This document shows positions 58,568 through 64,000 of a stretch of DNA of 64,000 bases, one piece after another. The position numbers and the translations under genes were made by a program. This stretch comes from Poriferisodalis sp965237655. GTDB lineage: Bacteria > Actinomycetota > Acidimicrobiia > Acidimicrobiales > Poriferisodalaceae. Position 1 is the first letter of the stretch; each line of letters begins with the position of its first letter. The DNA is taken from NCBI RefSeq assembly GCF_965237655.1, contig NZ_CBDEGB010000002.1:248001-312000 (forward strand). Direction: 5' to 3'. A model generated the notes under the pieces. It had not been told where the DNA came from. It made no database searches and worked only from the letters and a program-made list of their open reading frames with translations.

Positions 58568-60368
58568 ATGACAGCCACTTTTGCTGATGATCGGCCAACA
58601 CGCGACGTGAGGCGTGCCAAGGCTGCGATGCCGCGACAAGCAACGCGACGACGCTGGGCTGCCGCAGCCTTCGCGACCACGCTGATGCTCACCGCGTGCA
58701 GCGGCACATCGGTCGACGAGTCTGGGCCTGCAGCCACCGACGGCGGGACGGCCGCAGGCAGCGGCACGGACAGCGCCGATGACGGCCCGGGCGGCGGCAC
58801 GCGCGTGCTGGCGGTCGAGCAGTGGCCCGAGTGCCTGAACCCGGTGACGTCGTGCAGGAACGCCACGTGGACGCTGTGGTCGACGCTGATTCACGTGCTG
58901 CCTCGGCTGATGGAGCTGGACACGAAGAACACGTATGTGGCGTCGTCGTTGCTTACCGTTGAGCCGAGCGTCGGCAACGGTGGCGTCGTCACGGCCGACG
59001 ACCGCACCTTCAGCTCACATTCCAGCTGAACCCCGCGGCGACGTGGAGCGACGGCACGCCGATCACCAGCAGCGACGTGTGGTTCACCTGGCGCGCTGTG
59101 CTCGACACCACCGGCACGCTCAGCACCCCGGGCTACGACCTCATCACCGACATCGACCACTCCGATCCGCACACCGCAGTGATCACGTTCAGCGAGCCCT
59201 ATGCGCCGTGGCAGACGCTGTTCGACCTGGTTCTGCCAGCACACGAACTGGGGCCCGACACCGACATCGCCGACCAGTGGAACGACAAGATCACGTTCTC
59301 TGGCGGCCCGTGGATCCAGCACTCATGGTCGACCGAGCAGCAGATCCTGGTGCCGAATCGCGACTACTGGGACGCGGATCGGATCCCGCTGCTCGACGAG
59401 GTCGTCATGGTGCCTCGCGAAGACACCGACTCGGAGATCCTCGCACTGCAGACCGGCGAGGCGATGGCCGCCTTCCCGTAGCCGTTTCCGGGCGCCCGTG
59501 AGCGCATCACCGGCGATCTGACCTTCGTGGTCGGCGCAGGGACATTCATTGAGGGGCTCTGGATCAACCAGGACGCGCCCGATCGACGCTTCGATGTCAC
59601 TCGCAACGTGCGTCAAGCACTCGCGTACGCCCTTGACCGGGAGCGCATCGCGGACGTCGCGCTCGGCTCGATCGTCCCGGACCCCGAAGTGCTGTAATGC
59701 ACCGGTTGGAACCCCGGTTTCGGCGAGTGGTGCGACGACGACTTCGCCCACTACCGTCAGGACGCCGCCAAGGTTGCTGGGCTGCTCGAGGCCGAGGGCT
59801 GGACCCGTCCTAACCCCGACGGTCTGTGGGTGAACCCTGAAGGCGAAGAACTCGTGCTTGCGTGGAACACCGTGGCCGGCAACAAACGACGCGAGGACGT
59901 GCAGGCGCTCGTGGTCGAGATGACGGCACCCTTCGGCATCGGTTGGGAGATCATCAACTACGACGCGGGCGAGCTGTTCCAGAACCGGCTGCCGGTGCTG
60001 AATTTCGGTCCGGTGGCGCTGTTCGCAAACAGCACCGATCCAGACCCGTCCGTCACGGTGTACTACGACATCGAAGGCGTGCCGACCTCCGAGAACGGGT
60101 ACTCCGGGCAGAACTTCACGGCCTATCGCAGCCAGGCTGCGAGCGATCTGGCATTCGCCATCGACGCGAGGTGGATCCGGCTGCTCGGCTGGTCATGGTC
60201 CATGAACTCGGAGCGCTGCTCGCGGATGACGTGCCGTGGATCCCGTTGTACGTGCTGCCGAACCTGTTGGCTTGGAACGAGACGGTGGTGTCTGGCCCGG
60301 GGGCGTACGTGTCGAGTCGCTACGGAGGTTTCTTCGACATGTACGACTGGACGGTCAGCGGCGAATGA
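58568..60368 (+). pseudogene. Oligopeptide ABC transporter substrate-binding protein (SBP family 5), broken
   Basis: Begins with a lipoprotein signal (RRRWAAAAFATTLMLTACSG, lipobox LTAC), then SBP-5 sequence (VLAVEQWPECLNPVTSCRNA, AATWSDGTPITSSDVWFTWR, ILVPNRDYWDADRIPLLDEV). Four lesions are visible: a 1-base loss near 59012 (ACC TTC then frame change), TAG at 59479-59481 (AAFP-stop-PFPGARERI), TAA at 59695-59697 (PEVL-stop-CTGWNPGFGEW) and a 1-base loss near 60168 before EVDPAARLVMVHELG. The rest of the sequence remains well conserved, so inactivation is recent or the gene is an assembly casualty. Confidence 0.88.
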
Positions 60369-60416
60369 CTCCCTGATGGCCCGCTGATGGCTTCGGTCTC
60401 GGGCTGATACAGCGTC

Positions 60417-61402
60417 ATGGTGGGGTACGCGCTCAGACGGCTCGCAGTCACGCTGCCGATCCTGGCTGTGATCTCGCTGGGCGCGTTCTAGGCAGCAGAC
60501 AACATCACGAAGCCGACAGCGCTGTTCGCTGTCAACCCGCGGATCTCGGCTGCCGACCGCGCCGCATACGTCGAGGCTCTGGGACTCGACTTGCCGTTCT
60601 GGACCCGCTACTTCCATTGGCTGAGCAACTTCGTCACCGGCGACCTTGGCACGTCGCTGGTGCAAAACGGAGCCGAGGTGTGGCCGCTGGTGCGGACCGC
60701 TTTGGTGAACACACTGGTGCTCGTCGCTGTCGCAGTGACGCTGTCGCTGATGGTGGGCATCGTCCTGGGGACGCTCGGAGCCGCGCGACGCGGCTTGCTC
60801 ATCGACTACGCAGCTACCACCACGTCGTTCTTCGGTCTCTCGATCCCGGTGTTCTGGCTCGGCTTGATGCTGCAGCTCTTCTTCGGCCTGTACCTCGCGA
60901 ATTGGCTGGGAGTTACCCCGCCACTGCTGCCGACGGCTGGTCTGTATTCCCCGGGTCAGGAGGGCTTCGATCTGATCGACCGTGCTCGTCATCTCGCCTT
61001 GCCGACCATGGCCTTGTCATTGCAGCTGGTTGCCGTCTACAGCCGCTACATGCGTGCGGGGCTGCTCGATGCCCTCAGCGCTGAATACGTGCGCACGGCG
61101 TACGCCAAGGGTCTGTCCGAACGTGTCGTTGTGCTCCGCCACGGCGTGCGCAACGCCTTGATCCCGCTGACGACACAGGCTGCCCTCGACATCGGTTTGT
61201 TGGTTGGCGGTCTCATCGTGACCGAGCAGGTGTTTCAGTACCCGGGCATGGGCCTGCTGTTCCTTGACGCCCTGCACGCGGGGACAACGCAGTACTGCTG
61301 CCTGCGGTAATGGCCGTGGCAGTCGCCGTGTACGCCCTGAATTTCGTCGCCGACCTGCTGTACGGCGTGCTTGACCCGAGGATCCGGCGTGGTGCTCGCT
61401 GA
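60417..61402 (+). pseudogene. DppB/OppB-type ABC transporter permease, broken
   Basis: ATG 60417 gives MVGYALRRLAVTLPILAVIS, the typical first helix, but codon 25 is TAG (60489-60491); the same frame then continues to LDALHAG near 61275 (LPFWTRYFHWLSNFVTGDLG, EYVRTAYAKGLSERVVVLRH, EQVFQYPGMGLLFLDALHAG). A 1-base loss in a G run then shifts the end (DNAVLLPAVMAVAVAVYALN, FVADLLYGVLDPRIRRG). Inner-membrane component of a peptide or nickel-type importer. Confidence 0.88.
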
Positions 61403-62288
61403 TCGCGCTCGTGCTCATGGGCCCCTAGCGCAGGCGTGTCAGCGATTCGCCCAGCATCGGCTCTCGGTCGTGGCGCTGGTGGCACTTGTGCTCGTCGCGG
61501 CGGTCGTTGCCGGCACCGACCTCATCGCGCCACATCCCGCGACCGAGCAGCATCTCGACGATCTGCTCGCTGGCCCGAGCCGCGACTACCTGCTGGGTAC
61601 CGACACTCTCGGTCGCGACACGTTCAGCCGTGTTCTCTATGGCGGCCGCATCTCGCTGCTGGTCGGTGTGTCGGTGGCGATTCTGGCATCGGTGATGGGC
61701 ACGCTCGTCGGTCTTGTCGCCGGATACCGCGGCGGGTTCGTCGATGCCGCGCTCATGCGGATCATCGACACGCTGCTCGCTCTTCCGAGCCTCATGGTGG
61801 TGATCCTGCTGGCTCGGATCCTTGGCGGGAGCGTGTTCGACGTGGTTCTGGTGCTGTCGCTGCTCGGATGGATGCCACTCGCGCGCATCATTCGCGCCAA
61901 GGCGCTGGCGTTGCGTGAGCACGATTACATCGCCGCTGCCCGAGCCATGGGATCAGGGACTCCGCGCATCTTGTTTCGGCACTTGTTGCCGAACTTGGTG
62001 GGCGAAATCACGGCGGCAGTCTCGTTGGCAGTCGCAGCGGCGATCCTGGCTGAATCAGTTCTGAGCTTTCTCGGCCTCGGCGTCAGCCCAGTGCACGGTG
62101 CCACCTGGGGCAACATGCTCGGCGGCAATGAGGGGCTGGTGACGACTGCGCCTTGGCTCGTGTGGGCCCCCGGTTTGGCCATTGTGATCACCGTCCTGTC
62201 GGTCAACTACGTCGGCGACGGCCTGCGAGACGCCTTCGATGTCAAGGTGGAAGTACGTCATCAAACGCCCGCCGATCCCCAGGCGTGA
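61389..62288 (+). CDS. DppC/OppC-type ABC transporter permease
   Basis: About 299 aa from GTG 61389, overlapping the end of the preceding permease frame. Intact: N-terminal helix VVALVALVLVAAVVAGTDLI, HPLGTD-like signature YLLGTDTLGRDTFSRVLYGG, EAA loop HDYIAAARAMGSGTPRILFR, and GLRDAFDVK end. It would pair with the DppB-type permease, but that partner and the binding protein are broken and no ATPase gene follows, so the transporter is unlikely to work. Confidence 0.88.
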   Translation: MVLADRARAHGPLAQACQRFAQHRLSVVALVALVLVAAVVAGTDLIAPHPATEQHLDDLLAGPSRDYLLGTDTLGRDTFSRVLYGGRISLLVGVSVAILASVMGTLVGLVAGYRGGFVDAALMRIIDTLLALPSLMVVILLARILGGSVFDVVLVLSLLGWMPLARIIRAKALALREHDYIAAARAMGSGTPRILFRHLLPNLVGEITAAVSLAVAAAILAESVLSFLGLGVSPVHGATWGNMLGGNEGLVTTAPWLVWAPGLAIVITVLSVNYVGDGLRDAFDVKVEVRHQTPADPQA

Positions 62289-62397
62289 GGTGCGTCGGAG
62301 CCCTCATACCGGTAGACAGCGGGCCGCAATTCCACCACTTCGGCCTGTTTGTGTGCTGAGGTGATACCCCGAATCCCTTTGTGAGAGGAACTGGACC

Positions 62398-62679
62398 GTG
62401 GCCAACAAGGCAGAGACCATTAAGGCGGTAGCCGCTCAAGCCGGTGTAACTGCGGGCGACGCAGAGCGGACGCTGTCAGCGTTCTTCGATCTCGTCGCGG
62501 CGGAGGTGAAGGCCGGTGGCAAGATCACCTGGCCAGGATTCGGCGCCTTTTCCATGTCCGAACGTGGCGCCCGGATGGGACGCAACCCCCAGACCGGCGA
62601 GTCCATCGAGATTGGCCCGAGCCGCTCGTTGAAGCTGGCAACCGCGGCTGCCATGAAGAAGCAGCTGATGGAGGGCTGA
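62398..62679 (+). CDS. HU/IHF family DNA-binding protein
   Basis: 93 aa, GTG 62398 with GAGAGGAA upstream. Classical HU fold: MANKAETIKAVAAQAGVTAG, GKITWPGFGAFSMSERGARM, and the DNA-intercalating arm GRNPQTGESIEIGPSRSLKL. It lacks the Lys/Ala-rich tail of mycobacterial and streptomycete HU, as in short HU proteins. Nucleoid-associated, cytoplasmic. Confidence 0.94.
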   Translation: MANKAETIKAVAAQAGVTAGDAERTLSAFFDLVAAEVKAGGKITWPGFGAFSMSERGARMGRNPQTGESIEIGPSRSLKLATAAAMKKQLMEG

Positions 62680-62687
62680 GCCAGCGC

Positions 62688-63992
62688 TCAGCCAGTCGGC
62701 GCCTGCTGCGGCGCCGTACTTCGAGAACGGCGCATCGTCGCCATGCAGAGGCATGACGTGAGGGCCATCACCGCGATGACTCCGTAGGTCGCGTCGAAAT
62801 TGCCTGTCCTGTCAGCGAGCCAACCGCTCGCCGCTGGACCGATGACGGCCACCGGGCCATAGAACATTGTCATCGTGCCGAGCACAGCCGCAAACGTGCG
62901 GTCGGCAACGTGATCGCTCACAAACGTGGCGGTAAGCGATGGGTAGGCGAACGATGCGCCGCCGAACACGACCACGGCGGCGACGATGATTGCTGCATTG
63001 GGAACGCGCGCCGCCAGCACGACACCGGTGCATGCGCTGATGGCCATCACGGTCGCCATCGTGGCGGGACGGCCCATGCGATCGCTGAGACGGCCGAACG
63101 CCAAAGCGCCGACCATCGAACCCGCCCCCATGCCGGAGAACACCAGCGTGGCGGCCAAGCGGTCGAAGCCGTGGTCGCGCTCGAGTGCCAGACCCAGGAA
63201 GTTTGCGAACGACGACGTCGTATAGGCGAAGGCCATGTACGCCACGACGGTCCGCTTCCAGCCCTGAATCTGCCGCAACGCTGCGAGTCCGCCGACGGCG
63301 TCTACCCGTTCGGTTCTCCCCACCCTGACGAACAGCGTCAGCGCAACGAGCAGCAGTATCGAGATCGCTGCCTCGCCCAGCCAGAGCGGCCGCCAGATCG
63401 CGTCGCTGCCAGCCACGTTGCGCATCGCCGCAGTTGCCAGGGGAACGCCGATGAATGCTGCGCCCATGGTGGCGGTGAGCACGCCGAGCGCGGCGCCGCG
63501 CCGAGCCGCAGGCACTCCCTCGCTGGCGATGACTGGAGCGGTGAGCCAGATACCCCCGCCGCCGAGGCCCGCCAGTGCAGTTCCGATCACCACAGCGAAC
63601 GGAGACGACGCCGTTCCCACCACGACGAGGCCGATCGTCGACGTGACGATGCCGGCTCGCAGAAGCGTGAACGGTTCGACACGGCCCGCGCTGAACGTGA
63701 CGATCACTACACCCGTGAAGTAGGCGCCCATATTCGTCGAACCGAGTGCGCCGACCAGCGTGTCGCTCAGCCCGAGTTCGGGGGCCATGGCGGGGAGCAG
63801 TACTCCGATGGTGGCCCGACCGAAGATGTGCGATACCACCCCGGAGAAGGCCACGAGCACGACGCGGCCCCAGCGCACGCGGTCGAAGTCGACCCCGTCG
63901 CCGACCGCATCGGCAGCTGCCGCCGAGCCCAGTGTCGGCACGGCATCGCCCAGTCCTGTCGCTGCGGGCGTGACCCTGAAGGCGTCGCGCAA
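62688..63992 (-). CDS. Major facilitator superfamily transporter (YbfB/CynX-like)
   Basis: 434 aa as visible; the start is uncertain because the frame is still open near the window edge (TTG 63992 is the first candidate). Twelve hydrophobic segments are seen, with GRATIGVLLPAMAPELGLSD near the first helix, the second-half loop FGRLSDRMGRPATMATVMAI, and GGGGIWLTAPVIASEGVPAA. Convergent with the HU gene, 8 bases apart. Substrate unknown. Confidence 0.85.
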   Translation of the reverse strand: MRDAFRVTPAATGLGDAVPTLGSAAAADAVGDGVDFDRVRWGRVVLVAFSGVVSHIFGRATIGVLLPAMAPELGLSDTLVGALGSTNMGAYFTGVVIVTFSAGRVEPFTLLRAGIVTSTIGLVVVGTASSPFAVVIGTALAGLGGGGIWLTAPVIASEGVPAARRGAALGVLTATMGAAFIGVPLATAAMRNVAGSDAIWRPLWLGEAAISILLLVALTLFVRVGRTERVDAVGGLAALRQIQGWKRTVVAYMAFAYTTSSFANFLGLALERDHGFDRLAATLVFSGMGAGSMVGALAFGRLSDRMGRPATMATVMAISACTGVVLAARVPNAAIIVAAVVVFGGASFAYPSLTATFVSDHVADRTFAAVLGTMTMFYGPVAVIGPAASGWLADRTGNFDATYGVIAVMALTSCLCMATMRRSRSTAPQQAPTG

Positions 63993-64000
63993 GCGGCCCA

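Noticed and set aside
49957..60491. Several in-frame TAG codons (50452, 52399, 59479, 60489) suggesting amber recoding, for example as Gln
   Set aside because: TAG is the normal terminal stop of many intact genes in the window (for example at 25369, 30671, 36134, 40823 and 49261), and the genes with internal TAG also carry frameshifts or junctions, so nonsense mutation is simpler.

Overview
The window is GC-rich, densely coding and uses many GTG starts. Gene content points to a free-living or host-associated high-GC actinobacterium, and the family mix (three luciferase-like flavin oxidoreductases, three double-length family III CoA-transferases, SCP-x-like thiolases paired with zinc-ribbon/OB-fold partners, PIN toxin pairs, an IS6110-like element) fits the Acidimicrobiia best. 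That placement is an inference; no rRNA or tRNA gene was found to confirm it.

Layout. 1-3.2 kb: typA (cut by the window edge) and a type B carboxylesterase. 3.3-8.65 kb: two IS982-family copies in opposite orientation. The first is split by an IS6110-like IS3 element with a clean 3-bp target duplication; between the two copies lie fxsA and an SH3-domain membrane protein. 8.7-17 kb: an MFS transporter, a minus-strand operon (flavin monooxygenase, thiolase, OB-fold protein) with 14-bp repeat arrays in both gene junctions, a luciferase-like oxidoreductase, an acyltransferase with an ankyrin insert, and a class I amidohydrolase. 17-26.6 kb: an accessory, defence-like stretch holding a WD40-like lipid- or membrane-anchored protein, a type ISP restriction-modification remnant, two PIN toxin-antitoxin pairs with palindromic operators, a DnaQ-like exonuclease, a HEPN protein, DUF488 and an EEP nuclease. 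26.6-40.8 kb: metabolic genes (2OG oxygenase, dehydrogenases, haloalkane dehalogenase, IMPDH-like protein, queF, acyl-CoA ligase, serine hydrolase, GATase).

40.9-58.3 kb is dominated by acyl-CoA chemistry and by a decayed, collinear duplication: CinA-like, CoA-transferase, dtd, ridA and CoA-transferase sequences occur twice in the same order on the minus strand. The second set contains relics and has two divergent, broken genes for secreted fibronectin type III proteins embedded in it. 58.5-62.3 kb is an oligopeptide ABC transporter locus whose binding protein and first permease carry frameshifts and nonsense codons. The window ends with an HU-like protein and another MFS transporter.

Functionally, acyl-CoA ligase, CoA-transferases, thiolases with DUF35 partners, flavin monooxygenases and dehydrogenases together suggest breakdown of a hydrophobic or cyclic organic substrate through CoA thioesters; the substrate cannot be read from the sequence. 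The number of broken genes, nested insertion sequences and tandem duplications shows a region under active rearrangement.
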